Source: Prosthecochloris sp. (lineage in GTDB: Bacteria; Bacteroidota; Chlorobiia; Chlorobiales; Chlorobiaceae). Taken from it: a stretch of DNA of 64,000 bases. How positions within the stretch are numbered: position 1 is the first letter of the stretch; each line of letters starts with the position of its first letter. Below, piece by piece: positions 26,769 through 36,132 of the stretch. Location: assembly GCA_004028745.1 (NCBI GenBank), contig RAZP01000019.1, positions 1 to 64,000 on the forward strand, in the 5' to 3' direction. A program made the position numbers and the translations under genes. A model generated the notes under the pieces. The model saw only the letters and a program-made list of their open reading frames with translations. It searched no databases and was not told where the DNA came from.

Positions 26769-29165
26769 TTAAAATGGTATATCGTCTTCACCGATTGATT
26801 CCGTCCCCTTGTGGCGTATTTCCTTGACGAGCTCTATCCCTTCCGGAGAAAAGGAAAACAAGGTGTCGGTTGAAAAAATTGAACTGAAATCCTGCGGCTT
26901 GAAAAACGGAAGAAATTTCTGTGAGAATTCATCAAGCCTTTTCAGGTAAAATTGTGTGTTTTCATCCGGTTTTGAGCTGTCCCATTCATCAGCAAGGCGT
27001 CCTTTGTCATAATGGCTGCTTTGCAGGCCGCTTCCGGAAACGTAGTAGGTGATCCGGTCTCCCTTATTGACTGAAAGGTTCTTTTTTAACGCAAGCTCAT
27101 AGGTTATCGACCGCGGCCTTTTACCGGATTCGGTATCCGTTGTGTACTGTTCAATACTGCTTTTCAGCGTTTCTGTGCGTGAAAAATCTTCGATCGACCA
27201 ATTGTGATTCAGGATCATTTCCTTGTATGAAACGTACAGCTCATGCAATTCCTCGACATTTTCTTCAAGAAGTTTTTCAAACCCCTTACGGATAAACTCA
27301 CGCCCGAATTTTTCGCCGCTTCTGCTGATAAGAGAGGAGCCTTTCAGTTTGATAGAGCCATCATAGCCGAGAAGGGCGTAGTTCTTTTTCAGATAAGAGA
27401 TCATTTTTCTGAACCGCCCGTCATAGCCGATAGTAATTCCCTTTGGCATAACGGCAGATACTTTGTCAACAAGCGCGATTTCATCCTGTTCTGAAACGAC
27501 ATGAGGTGGTGGAACGAACAGGATGCCATCGGTATCGACCTCAATAACCTTGCAGCCCCGTGATTCAAATTCCTTTATCATCTTGCGGGCTATTTCCTGG
27601 CCTGTTGTCGTGACACGATCGGCTTCCTCGTAGTCGTTGAATATGCCGATGCTGAAACCGAGATAGCCGTACATTGCGTTAATGAGTATTTTGAAAGAGG
27701 ACTGCATGGCATCATAGTTGGCCGCAAGAGAGTTGTTGCCTTTTTGCTTTTCTTCTTTTGCTTTACTCTTTGCAGTAAAGCGCAGGTCTTTCAAATCTGT
27801 CAGTATTTTAGGGAAAATCCTTCGTTCATCGCTTTTCGGACAGATGTCATAGGAAAGCATAATAGATGGATAGAGAGACTCAACATCAGCATAGACTACA
27901 GGGCCAAGGATGCCTTTCAGGAACACTTCCGTGAATCCTCCCGTGTGCTGTTGACCGATTTCCGGCTTTGGCAGAGAGTGCTTTTCTTTAAGGTACTCTC
28001 TTACAAACAACGCTTCTATCTTCGCTGCAGGACCCATTCTCGACGTTTGCGCGTAAGTGTAGGGCATCATCCTTGTCATATAAAAGTTACTGCCGGAAAG
28101 CAGGGCGGCAATTTGTCTCGTTTCCCGAACATCGTCAAGTGCGTAGGCCAGAAGGCGGTTGGGGTTGTTTTCCCAGAGTTCCGTTATTTCACTGTATTGG
28201 ACATAGGTCCTGTCGGGGGAGGCGAACCCAAAAAATTTCGCAGCAGCTTTCAGCCCGTATCCGGGCATTGAGCGTTTTGCGACATCATAATTTTGCACGA
28301 GGAAAAAGGTGTCGATAACGTGTCTTCCGGCTATATCGAAAAATGGATAATCTATTGAGCGTTCCGCAAAGCGGATGCTTGTCGGATAACTTCTCGGTAT
28401 TGAGCCGTCACGCCCGATCCTGAATTCCACGCCATGCAGTTCACATCTTCTCTGGATATAAGAAAGGTCAAAACTGAAAATATTGTGCCCCTCGATTACA
28501 TCGGGATCTTTCAACTGAATGATTTTTACCAGTTCCAGCAGCAATTCTTTTTCTGTTATCTCTTTCGTATGGATAACGTGCTCCCAGCCCTTGTTATCGC
28601 TGAGAGATACGATAATAATTGGGTCGCTGCCAATCGAAACTTTGCTGCTGGTGCTTTTTTCGGGCTTGAAGTACGTTTCAATATCGATTTGCATACGGTA
28701 AAGATCCTCGAACACCATTCCTTTAAACAGCGTTTTACCTGTTTGAAAAAGGAATTGCGTTACCGAGTCACCCCTACTGTAAGTCAAATTGCCTGAAAAA
28801 CCGGTGTCATTATCGTCTTCGGAGGATGATTTTGATCTCGATGCCACATAATCAAGTGCATTTCGGTAGTTCTGCTGATTTTTAAATATGGCCAGAAATC
28901 GATAGAAATTTCCTCCCTGAAGTTTTATAAGCCAGTATTTTTCATTATTTGCCGGGGTATATCCATCAAGAAGCGTGTGTTCAGAAAGAAAAAAGAAGGG
29001 GTAGAAGTCATCATCGCGGCTGTTTACGGTGTTGCCATCCCTGATGTAAAGCCTCACCCTGCTGTCGGATACCTGATGAATTCCTACAATTCGTTCCTCG
29101 CTGTCTTTTCCGAAAAGAAGAGCGTTTGCGTTCTGATCGAGGGTTTCCTGAGAGTTATCGCTCAT
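26769..29165 (-). CDS. B-family DNA polymerase
   Basis: This 798-residue polymerase has a 3'-5' exonuclease domain with Exo I DIETYF, Exo II EGHNIFSFDLSYI and Exo III YALDDVRET. The polymerase motifs are A VYADVESLYPSIML, B KILINAMYGYLGF and C VEVDTDGILF. All catalytic aspartates are present, so it should be active with proofreading. Length matches E. coli Pol II, but the motif spellings are archaeal/viral-like. Bacteria use B-family enzymes for repair or translesion synthesis; the replicase here should be Pol III. It lies 72 bp upstream of mnmG on the same strand. Confidence 0.93.
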   Translation of the reverse strand: MSDNSQETLDQNANALLFGKDSEERIVGIHQVSDSRVRLYIRDGNTVNSRDDDFYPFFFLSEHTLLDGYTPANNEKYWLIKLQGGNFYRFLAIFKNQQNYRNALDYVASRSKSSSEDDNDTGFSGNLTYSRGDSVTQFLFQTGKTLFKGMVFEDLYRMQIDIETYFKPEKSTSSKVSIGSDPIIIVSLSDNKGWEHVIHTKEITEKELLLELVKIIQLKDPDVIEGHNIFSFDLSYIQRRCELHGVEFRIGRDGSIPRSYPTSIRFAERSIDYPFFDIAGRHVIDTFFLVQNYDVAKRSMPGYGLKAAAKFFGFASPDRTYVQYSEITELWENNPNRLLAYALDDVRETRQIAALLSGSNFYMTRMMPYTYAQTSRMGPAAKIEALFVREYLKEKHSLPKPEIGQQHTGGFTEVFLKGILGPVVYADVESLYPSIMLSYDICPKSDERRIFPKILTDLKDLRFTAKSKAKEEKQKGNNSLAANYDAMQSSFKILINAMYGYLGFSIGIFNDYEEADRVTTTGQEIARKMIKEFESRGCKVIEVDTDGILFVPPPHVVSEQDEIALVDKVSAVMPKGITIGYDGRFRKMISYLKKNYALLGYDGSIKLKGSSLISRSGEKFGREFIRKGFEKLLEENVEELHELYVSYKEMILNHNWSIEDFSRTETLKSSIEQYTTDTESGKRPRSITYELALKKNLSVNKGDRITYYVSGSGLQSSHYDKGRLADEWDSSKPDENTQFYLKRLDEFSQKFLPFFKPQDFSSIFSTDTLFSFSPEGIELVKEIRHKGTESIGEDDIPF

Positions 29166-29237
29166 AGTAGTTCTGTGTAACGGTTATAAACGAGATGATG
29201 GTAATGTTTCACGTGAAACATCGGGTGCATTTCCTGT

Positions 29238-31109
29238 CTAACGCCCGATTTTTACCATGAGGACAGAGATGTCGGCAGGTGTAACGCCGAGTATTCTTGA
29301 CGCCTGTCCTATTGTTGATGGTTTATGTTTTGATAATTTCTCTTTGCCTTCACTTGATAAGCCCTTTATAGCACTGTAGTTGAATGTTTCGGGAATTTTG
29401 TGTGACTCGAGGCGCGATATTTTATCCGCCATAAAGCGTTCTCTTTGGATGTAACCTTCATATTTACAATCGATCTCAACCTGTTCCAGCACATCAGGAG
29501 CCTTGGTGACTGCATAAATTTTTTCGGCGACTTCATGGCAAGTCGAAAGTATGGATGAAAATGACATATTCGGGCGTTTGAGAATATTCGCTATCCTTGT
29601 ACTCCCGGTTACGGGCGGACTGTCCTGTGCTGTCAGCAGTGTATTGATTTCAGCAGCGGCAATACTCAATGATGCAATCAACTCCTTGACCTCAGCAATC
29701 GCGGCCTTTTTTGTCATCAGGTCTTTATATACTTTTTCCGACAGCAGGCCGCATGCGTATCCATAAGGCATCAGGCGAAGGTCGGCGTTATCCTGCCTGA
29801 GTATGATTCTGTGTTCGGCAGAGGAGGTAAACATGCGATAGGGCTCGTTGGTGTCCTTGGTAATAAGGTCGTCAATGAGTACCCCGATGTATGCTTCGGA
29901 CCGCTTGAGTATCAAAGGCTTTTTGTCAAAGATGCCGAGAGCGGCATTGATCCCCGCCATAATTCCCTGTGCGGCAGCCTCTTCGTAGCCTGACGTTCCA
30001 TTTATTTGCCCGGCGAAATAAAGGCTATTCACAAGCTTTGTTTCCAAAGTGGGGTGGAGTTGATATGGGAAAAAGTAGTCATACTCTATGGCATAGCCGG
30101 GCCGCATCATAATGACATCTTCAAGACCGGGGATTGATCGCAGTCCTTTGAGCTGGACATCTTCAGGCAGTGAAGTTGAAAAGCCGTTGACATACATTTC
30201 GTTTGTGTCAAAACCTTCAGGCTCAAGGAAGATATGGTGACTGCTTTTTTCGCTGAAACGGTGAATTTTGTCTTCAATTGAGGGGCAGTAGCGCGGTCCG
30301 GTTCCCTTTACTTTCCCTGAAAATAACGGCGACCGGCCGAAACCTGTTTCAAGAATGCGATGGGTTTCTCCGGTGGTTGCTGTCAGGTAACAATCAATCT
30401 GTTTTTTCCCTGAAAGATCATGTGTGCTGAAAGAAAACGGAGATGGTTCCTGATCACCCGGTTGAGCAGTGACTTTTGTATAGTCAACGCTTCTGCGGTC
30501 TATTCTTGGCGGAGTACCGGTTTTCAGCCGGCCATGTTGAAATCCCAGATTTGCGAGGCATTCGGTCAGCCCCGAAACAGGGGGTTCTGCAACGGTTCTG
30601 CCTCCTGGAAAGTGGTTCATGCCTATATGTATCAAGCCATTGAGAAAAGTGCCGCAGGCGAGGATGACGGCTTTTGCATTGATAGTGCGTCCTGAGCTGA
30701 CCATCACGCCGGTACAAGTGTTGAGATCCGTAACGATTCCGGTAACATTGTCCTGAAGCAGAGCAATATTGCTTTCCTGTTCAATAACCCTGCGCATGTA
30801 AAGGGAGTAACAGGTACGGTCGGCCTGTGCTCTTGGCGAGTGCATGGCAGGGCCTTTGCTTCTGTTAAGCATCCTAAACTGGATTCCGGTGGCATCGATG
30901 GCTTTTGCCATTTCTCCGCCCAGAGCGTCTATCTCCCTTGTTATCTGCCCCTTGGCCACACCTCCGATTGCCGGATTGCAGGACATCCTTGCTATGGCCG
31001 AAAGATCTGAAGTGATAAGAAGGCATTTCAGCCCCATTCGAGCCCCGGCCAGGGTTGCCTCGCAGCCTGCATGGCCTGCGCCTGCAACTATAATATCATA
31101 CATACTCAT
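29238..31109 (-). CDS. mnmG: tRNA uridine-5-carboxymethylaminomethyl modification enzyme MnmG
   Basis: This 623-residue flavoprotein has the FAD-binding start DIIVAGAGHAGCEATLAGAR. Family hallmarks follow: SCNPAIGGVAKGQITREID, GTFLNGLIHIG, and the C-terminal tRNA-binding region with YIQRER. With MnmE it installs the cmnm5 group on wobble uridine 34. No mnmE was seen in this window. Start choice between 31109 and 31103 is open. Flanking DNA contains several P/Q elements. Confidence 0.97.
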   Translation of the reverse strand: MSMYDIIVAGAGHAGCEATLAGARMGLKCLLITSDLSAIARMSCNPAIGGVAKGQITREIDALGGEMAKAIDATGIQFRMLNRSKGPAMHSPRAQADRTCYSLYMRRVIEQESNIALLQDNVTGIVTDLNTCTGVMVSSGRTINAKAVILACGTFLNGLIHIGMNHFPGGRTVAEPPVSGLTECLANLGFQHGRLKTGTPPRIDRRSVDYTKVTAQPGDQEPSPFSFSTHDLSGKKQIDCYLTATTGETHRILETGFGRSPLFSGKVKGTGPRYCPSIEDKIHRFSEKSSHHIFLEPEGFDTNEMYVNGFSTSLPEDVQLKGLRSIPGLEDVIMMRPGYAIEYDYFFPYQLHPTLETKLVNSLYFAGQINGTSGYEEAAAQGIMAGINAALGIFDKKPLILKRSEAYIGVLIDDLITKDTNEPYRMFTSSAEHRIILRQDNADLRLMPYGYACGLLSEKVYKDLMTKKAAIAEVKELIASLSIAAAEINTLLTAQDSPPVTGSTRIANILKRPNMSFSSILSTCHEVAEKIYAVTKAPDVLEQVEIDCKYEGYIQRERFMADKISRLESHKIPETFNYSAIKGLSSEGKEKLSKHKPSTIGQASRILGVTPADISVLMVKIGR

Positions 31110-31300
31110 TGCTGAAGGTGTTTCACGTGAAACAGGTTTCTATCGCTTGATTTCAATGTTCTGATACTCCTTTAGTGTATGGTGACCGATTTCAAGGAGT
31201 TCTTGTTAATTTATTATTATATAATGATTTATTTGTTTTTCTCTTATGAATATCTTCGCGTTCTTTGCCTGTACCGACAGTCAGCGGCGTTTATACTCAC

Positions 31301-31418
31301 GGGCACCTCTATTAATTTGTTGCGCGACCCGAATACTTCGTTGGGCGGATAGGAGAGGGTTTCTGTGCTCCGTCCGCCTTGTCTTCAGATCGCTCACAAC
31401 AATTAATAGAGGTACCCT
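31301..31418 (+). repeat. P/Q element, copy C (118 bp)
   Basis: The P end GGGCACCTCTATTAATTTG continues TTGCGCGACCCG. The Q end, read inverted, is AGGGTACCTCTATTAATTG with TTGTGAGCGATC. Orientation is opposite to copies A and B. It lies upstream of mnmG. Confidence 0.85.
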
Positions 31419-31487
31419 CATATGCATACAATCGAATGTTCCGGTTTCCGCTATCTATACGTAAATGTATATTATTTGGGAAACCTT

Positions 31488-31602
31488 AGGGCACCTCCAT
31501 TTATTTATTCCACGCTTCAATTGCTTCGTTGAGCGGATAGGAGGGGGTTCTACGCCCTCTTTGCCTTGCATTTGAACCGCTCATGACAATTAGAGGTGGC
31601 CT
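31488..31602 (+). repeat. P/Q element, copy D (115 bp)
   Basis: The P end is AGGGCACCTCCATTTATTT with the CGCTTCAATTGC arm variant. The Q end, read inverted, is AGGCCACCTCTAATTG with TCATGAGCGGTT. It directly abuts copy E. Confidence 0.8.
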
Positions 31603-31716
31603 TTTGTCGTGAGTCCAGATTCTATAGAGAATACAAATCGGGATGAGGATTTCGATCCTGATAGGTCGGGGCCAACGAAGTATTCGGGTCGTGCAACAAA
31701 TTAATAGAGGTGCCCT
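31603..31716 (+). repeat. P/Q element, copy E (Q end truncated, joined to D)
   Basis: The first 15 or so bases of the Q terminus are missing; the sequence starts at TTGTCGTGAG right after copy D. The P end is complete: inverted it reads AGGGCACCTCTATTAATTTG with TTGCACGACCCG. The join suggests insertion or recombination at a pre-existing end. Confidence 0.75.
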
Positions 31717-31996
31717 TATGCCTGAAGGCCGGTAATTATTATTTGTGTTGCATGATAAAAATTGTTATATAAATATATAGTTATATAAGGCGCAGGGTAT
31801 TTACTTTCATCTAAAGAAAAGTACATAACAAAACCTGTCTGAGTACCGACTGCCATCTTTAAACAGGATGGCCGGAGATACCAAAAGTAGGGAAATTTTA
31901 TGGCTGTCGAGCGGTTCTGCGAGAACGCATGACGGGTAGGGTACGTGGCTTCATGCATAATTTATTACACAAGCAATTAATAAATGAAAATACAAG

Positions 31997-32157
31997 GGAT
32001 TTTTAAACTCTTTCCCTCGGTTCGAGGATAAAAAATGACACGAAGCTCGGTGTCTCATGCAGGGGAAGTAAGCGGGAACCCTGTGTAGCTGAAGCCACAA
32101 ATAAGAAATTCGGTCCCATCATTCCGCTAATCCATAACAAACAAGGAGATTAGAACT
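31997..32157 (+). promoter_or_regulatory. Possible structured 5' leader of fccAB
   Basis: Consecutive hairpins are visible: CCTCG-GTT-CGAGG (32015-32027), GACAC...GTGTC (32037-32054), CAGGG...CCCTG (32060-32083), and TGTG...CACA (32082-32099), which overlaps the third and could compete with it. An AAGGAG Shine-Dalgarno follows about 10 bases before the fccA ATG. I could not match it to a riboswitch class I know, including cobalamin, TPP, FMN and cyclic di-GMP. Confidence 0.4.
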
Positions 32158-32532
32158 ATGGTTAAAAAAATTACCTCTTGGCTGTCTGTCGGCCTTATTT
32201 CAGCCGCGGCGCTCTCCGGGTGTGAAACACAGACATCCGAAAAACAGGGCGCTGCCCAACAGGCCTCGGCCTCGGCTGAGGATGTTGACCCGCGTGGCGA
32301 AATTCTCGCGCTTTCCTGTGCTTCCTGCCACGGTACCGATGGTAAAAGTGTCGGTATTATGCCGGGCTTCTATGGAAAATCAGCGCCATATCTGAAAACG
32401 GCTCTAATGGAGTTTAAGAACGATGAGCGTTACTCTACGGTAATGGGGCGTCATGCCAAAGGTTACACCGATGAAGAGATCACACTCATTGCCGATTACT
32501 TTGGCGGCCTAAGTCAACAAAATTCTAAATAA
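32158..32532 (+). CDS. fccA: Flavocytochrome c sulfide dehydrogenase, cytochrome subunit
   Basis: This 124-residue c-type cytochrome has one heme motif CASCHGTDGKS (C54-x-x-C57-H58) and a distal methionine candidate in GIMPGF or TVMGRH. The N-terminus is a lipoprotein signal with lipobox LSGC (about residue 21), so the cytochrome is probably tethered to a membrane. It accepts electrons from the FAD subunit encoded 14 bp downstream and passes them on toward photosynthetic electron transport. Strong AAGGAG ribosome binding site. Monoheme FccA is the usual green sulfur bacterial form. Confidence 0.92.
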   Translation: MVKKITSWLSVGLISAAALSGCETQTSEKQGAAQQASASAEDVDPRGEILALSCASCHGTDGKSVGIMPGFYGKSAPYLKTALMEFKNDERYSTVMGRHAKGYTDEEITLIADYFGGLSQQNSK

Positions 32533-32546
32533 GCGGGGGAATGAAC

Positions 32547-33839
32547 ATGAGTCAGAAATTTACACGTAGAGATTTCAACAAACTCGTCATTGCCGGAGCA
32601 GCCGGCTCTACACTTGGGGTTTTCGGCGGCGCCAAGCCGCTTTTTGCAAGCCAGAAACATGTGGTTGTTATTGGTGGCGGATTCGGCGGTGCATCTACTG
32701 CAAAGTATATCCGAAAACTTGATCCATCGGTTTCTGTGACACTTGTCGAGCCGGCTACCACGTTCTATACCTGTCCTTTCAGTAACTGGGTCATGGGCGG
32801 TTTAAAGGAAATGAAGGACATCGGCCGAACATACGATGTATTGAAAAGCGCCTACGGTATAGAGGTTATCCATGAAGAGGCTGCTGAAATTGATGCCGCC
32901 AATCACACTGTAAAGCTCAAAGGCGGGCAGGAACTGAAATATGATCGTCTGGTTGTATCTCCTGGTATCGACTTCGATTATGATGCCATTGAAGGATACA
33001 GCGAGGAAGTTGCGAACACTCAAATGCCTCACGCTTACAAAGCCGGGCCGCAGACCGAGCTGTTGACCAAGCAGTTGCAAGAAATGAAAGATGGCGACAA
33101 TGTGCTTATCTGTCCTCCCGGTAACCCGTTCCGCTGTCCTCCGGGGCCGTATGAAAGAGCGAGTTTGATTGCCAATTATCTGAAAAAGAACAAACCGAAC
33201 TCGAAAGTCGTTATCCTTGATGCCAAGGAGAAGTTCTCCAAGCAAGGTTTGTTCACCAAAGGGTGGGAAAAGCTTTACCCTGGTCTTATTGAGTGGCGAG
33301 CAGGTTCGGCAGGCGGCAAGATTACCGCTGTTGATCCAGCGGCAATGACTGTCCAGACATCAGCCGGACCGGTAAAGGGTGGTGTGGTCAACGTCATCCC
33401 TCCGCAGAGAGCCGGAAAAATTGCCGCAGAAGCAGGACTGACCAATGAGACAGGCTGGTGCCCGGTAAACCCGATTACTTTCGAATCCACGATTCATCCT
33501 GGAATTCATGTTATCGGTGACTCATGTATTGCCGGCGCAATGCCTAAATCAGGGTTTGCCGCCAGCAGTCAGGGTAAAGTCACGGCAGCGAGCATTGTTC
33601 GCCTGCTGCAGGGCAAGGTGCCCGCTCCGCCGTCACTTGTGAATACATGCTACAGCCTTGTCGGCCCCGGCTACGGCATTTCTGTTGCTGCTGTTTACAA
33701 ACTTACCAGTGATGGTATCGTAAGCATAAAAGGTGCCGGAGGTCTTACGCCTATGGATGCTGATGATGATCAGTTGAGTGAAGAGGCAACCTATGCGCGA
33801 GGCTGGTATAACAACATATCCCAGGATATTTGGGGATAA
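32547..33839 (+). CDS. fccB: Flavocytochrome c sulfide dehydrogenase, flavin subunit
   Basis: This 430-residue protein has a twin-arginine signal (KFTRRDFNKLVIAGAAG) and the FAD motif VVVIGGGFGGASTAKYI. Redox cysteine regions are FYTCPFSNWVMGG and ICPPGNPFRCPPGPYERASL, and the family C-terminal domain contains NTCYSLVGPGYGISVAAVYK. It oxidises sulfide to sulfur or polysulfide in the periplasm and forms a complex with FccA. I prefer the ATG at 32547, because the GCGGGGGA ribosome site is too close to the ATG at 32541. A terminator follows. Confidence 0.95.
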   Translation: MSQKFTRRDFNKLVIAGAAGSTLGVFGGAKPLFASQKHVVVIGGGFGGASTAKYIRKLDPSVSVTLVEPATTFYTCPFSNWVMGGLKEMKDIGRTYDVLKSAYGIEVIHEEAAEIDAANHTVKLKGGQELKYDRLVVSPGIDFDYDAIEGYSEEVANTQMPHAYKAGPQTELLTKQLQEMKDGDNVLICPPGNPFRCPPGPYERASLIANYLKKNKPNSKVVILDAKEKFSKQGLFTKGWEKLYPGLIEWRAGSAGGKITAVDPAAMTVQTSAGPVKGGVVNVIPPQRAGKIAAEAGLTNETGWCPVNPITFESTIHPGIHVIGDSCIAGAMPKSGFAASSQGKVTAASIVRLLQGKVPAPPSLVNTCYSLVGPGYGISVAAVYKLTSDGIVSIKGAGGLTPMDADDDQLSEEATYARGWYNNISQDIWG

Positions 33840-33862
33840 AAGCACTTTCCCAGAGAAACAGG

Positions 33863-33902
33863 AGGCCGCCTCATACGCAACATATGAGGCGGTCTTTTTT
33901 TT
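33863..33902 (+). terminator. Rho-independent terminator of fccAB
   Basis: GCCGCCTCAT, nine bases, ATGAGGCGGT, then at least eight T residues. It lies about 25 bp past the fccB stop. Confidence 0.9.
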
Positions 33903-33956
33903 GCCTACTGCATACTGAAGGACTGCCTACTGATTCTTCCGACCCCGATCTTTTGC

Positions 33957-34092
33957 AGGCACTTCTATTATTTGTTGCGCGCCATGATTACTTCGTGAGC
34001 TCCGACCTGTCGGGATACACTTCGGTTTCTGTGTTCCGTCCGCCTTGTATCCCGATAGAACCCCTACTCACGGCAATAAATAGAGGTACCCT
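33957..34092 (+). repeat. P/Q element, copy F (136 bp)
   Basis: The P end AGGCACTTCTATTATTTG continues TTGCGCGCCATG. The Q end, read inverted, is AGGGTACCTCTATTTATTG with CCGTGAGTAGG. The interior has the CAAGGCGGACGGAACACAGA block read inverted. Confidence 0.82.
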
Positions 34093-34313
34093 CGAAAGTG
34101 ACAAGCGGTGTACCCTGTGCTTTTTGGGGGCGGTGTGTTATTCTCAGTGGGAGTGTATGGGAGTTTTCACGTCTAATCGACTATCGAGCCAACAAGCCAT
34201 GGAGCTATCAGGCAACCAGGCTGCATTGTTAATCATACCCTGGTTTTATATATTGGCTGAACTTGATTCACTGACTGTGGAATATCCGCAAAGCAAAATG
34301 CATATATGCATAT

Positions 34314-36110
34314 ATGAAAAACATCCGGTTCAAAAGTATTCTTATTGTGGCCCTGACGGCGCTTTCTCTATGGTCGTTGTGGCCTACCTATAAGGATTAT
34401 TCCTATTCAAAGCAACTCGCTCGGCTGACCACGGCTGAAGACAGTCTCAAATTTGTCCGTGAGAATCGTGAGGCTATCGAAACAGCCGCTGAAAAAAGCC
34501 TGAAACTTGGGCTTGATCTCAAGGGGGGCATGTATCTCGTGCTTGAGGTTGATCTCATCGATCTCATCAAGGAAAGGGCATGGAACAAGGACGATACGTT
34601 TGACGAGATAATTGCCGCCGTCAAAAGTAAAGCTGTTGATGGCAATGCACAGGTTATCGAGCTGCTGGTTTCGGAATTCAAGAAACGCAGTATCCGAATG
34701 AGCCGCTACTTCTATGAGGTTCGTGACAGTGATGAGGAGATAATCGTCAAGCTGAGAAAAGAGGCGGAAGCCGCTGTTGTGCGGGCAAAAGAGATTATCC
34801 GTAACCGCGTCGACCAGTACGGTGTTGCAGAGCCGGTCATACAGACACAGGGGGCAAGGCGGATCATTGTCGCGCTTCCCGGTGTTTCCGATGAGGACAG
34901 GGTACGCAAGTTGCTCCGGGGTACGGCAAAACTGGAATTCAAGCTGGTCAGGGACAATGAAAGCATGCTGGAAGCGCTTGAAAGAATTAACAGGTTCCTT
35001 GCTGACAGCGAGGCTGCAGAAGAAACAGAGTCTATGCCCGATGGAGAGAGTCCTGTCAAAACAGCGAATCCTCTTTACGAGAACATTTTTATGGAAAACG
35101 GAAGGGTATACGTCCCTGATTATTCCAGGGAGTACTTGACCGGGCTGTTCCAGCGTGAAGATATTCAGAAGCTGTTACCCAAGGATTCGGAAATCCGCCT
35201 CTCGGCAAGATCTATTGAAGTGGGTGACGGAGAGGTGTTGTACGATATGTTTCTACTGAAGAAAACACCTGAGCTTACAGGCGGGGTAATTACCGAGGCA
35301 AAGGCTACGTTCGGTGCGTCCGCGCTTCAGCCGGAAGTTACCATGAGAATGAATTCCGACGGGACAGCAAAATGGGCAAGAATTACCGGTGCAAATATCG
35401 GCCGCCGGATTGCTATTGTTCTTGACGGTGCGGTGTATTCGGCTCCGGTTGTCGAGTCTAAAATTCCCGGAGGCAGTTCGGTAATCAACGGCATCGACAG
35501 TATCGAGGAAGCCCAGGATCTCGAAATCGTTCTGAAAGCGGGCGCCCTGCCCGCGCCTGTGAGAATTATCGAAGAGCGGACGGTCGGGCCCTCTCTTGGT
35601 GCAGACTATATCAGGTCCGGTCTGCTTTCTGCGAGCTGGGGCTTGTGTATTGTTGCGCTCTTCATGATCGTTTATTACCGCAAAGCAGGTGTTTCAGCCG
35701 ATATAGCTCTTATCCTGAACATATTGTTCGTCCTATCGGTACTTGCAGGATTCAGCGCAGCGCTGACTCTTCCCGGTATTGCCGGTATCGTGTTGACGAT
35801 TGGTATGGCAGTTGATGCCAATGTGCTGATTTTCGAAAGAGTAAGGGAAGAGATTGCCGCGGGCAAGAACCTTCGTCTCGCGGTTGATACGGGATACAGC
35901 AAGGCGTTCTCGGCGATCGTTGATTCCCAGATTACAACGCTTGGTGCAGGATTTCTGCTTTATATCTATGGTATAGGTCCAATACAGGGATTTGCGCTTA
36001 CCCTGATGATCGGCACGGCGGCAAGCCTTTTTACCGCTCTGGTTATCACAAAGGTTATTTTTAACCTGCTGATAGAGAGAAATCTGATGACAGTCAAAAG
36101 TTTCGGTTAA
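34314..36110 (+). CDS. secD: Protein translocase subunit SecD
   Basis: This 598-residue inner-membrane protein has one N-terminal helix and a motif GLDLKGGMYLVLEVD. A large periplasmic domain contains VDQYGVAEPVIQTQGARRII, and the C-terminal five-helix RND-type bundle contains GIVLTIGMAVDANVLIFERV. SecD and SecF use the proton gradient to pull secreted proteins through SecYEG. SecF follows after 22 bp. Confidence 0.96.
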   Translation: MKNIRFKSILIVALTALSLWSLWPTYKDYSYSKQLARLTTAEDSLKFVRENREAIETAAEKSLKLGLDLKGGMYLVLEVDLIDLIKERAWNKDDTFDEIIAAVKSKAVDGNAQVIELLVSEFKKRSIRMSRYFYEVRDSDEEIIVKLRKEAEAAVVRAKEIIRNRVDQYGVAEPVIQTQGARRIIVALPGVSDEDRVRKLLRGTAKLEFKLVRDNESMLEALERINRFLADSEAAEETESMPDGESPVKTANPLYENIFMENGRVYVPDYSREYLTGLFQREDIQKLLPKDSEIRLSARSIEVGDGEVLYDMFLLKKTPELTGGVITEAKATFGASALQPEVTMRMNSDGTAKWARITGANIGRRIAIVLDGAVYSAPVVESKIPGGSSVINGIDSIEEAQDLEIVLKAGALPAPVRIIEERTVGPSLGADYIRSGLLSASWGLCIVALFMIVYYRKAGVSADIALILNILFVLSVLAGFSAALTLPGIAGIVLTIGMAVDANVLIFERVREEIAAGKNLRLAVDTGYSKAFSAIVDSQITTLGAGFLLYIYGIGPIQGFALTLMIGTAASLFTALVITKVIFNLLIERNLMTVKSFG

Positions 36111-36132
36111 ATATCATTAAGAACGATACAGC

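Larger units (their letters stand above)
31110..32157. other. 1.05 kb intergenic region between mnmG and fccA
   Basis: It holds copies C, D and E of the P/Q element, an AT-rich 300 bp stretch (31720-31990) without a credible gene, and a hairpin-rich leader before fccA. The only open frame of note (minus strand, 80 codons near 31716-31958) overlaps element E and looks random. Confidence 0.6.
33840..34313. other. 474 bp intergenic region between fccB and secD
   Basis: It contains the fccAB terminator and element F. The remaining 220 bp before secD must hold the secD promoter. The long open frame crossing it (33830-34393) runs through the terminator and the repeat and is not credible. Confidence 0.55.

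Noticed and set aside
31716..31958. 80-codon minus-strand frame upstream of fccAB
   Set aside because: It overlaps a P/Q element end and AT-rich DNA, with no ribosome site and no family pattern.
32010..32030. tRNA-like T-arm (CTCGGTTCGAGGAT)
   Set aside because: No acceptor, D-arm or anticodon arm can be fitted around it; it is better explained as one hairpin of the fccAB leader.
33830..34393. 187-codon open frame on the plus strand
   Set aside because: It runs through the fccAB terminator, element F and the secD start; composition is random and no motif is seen.
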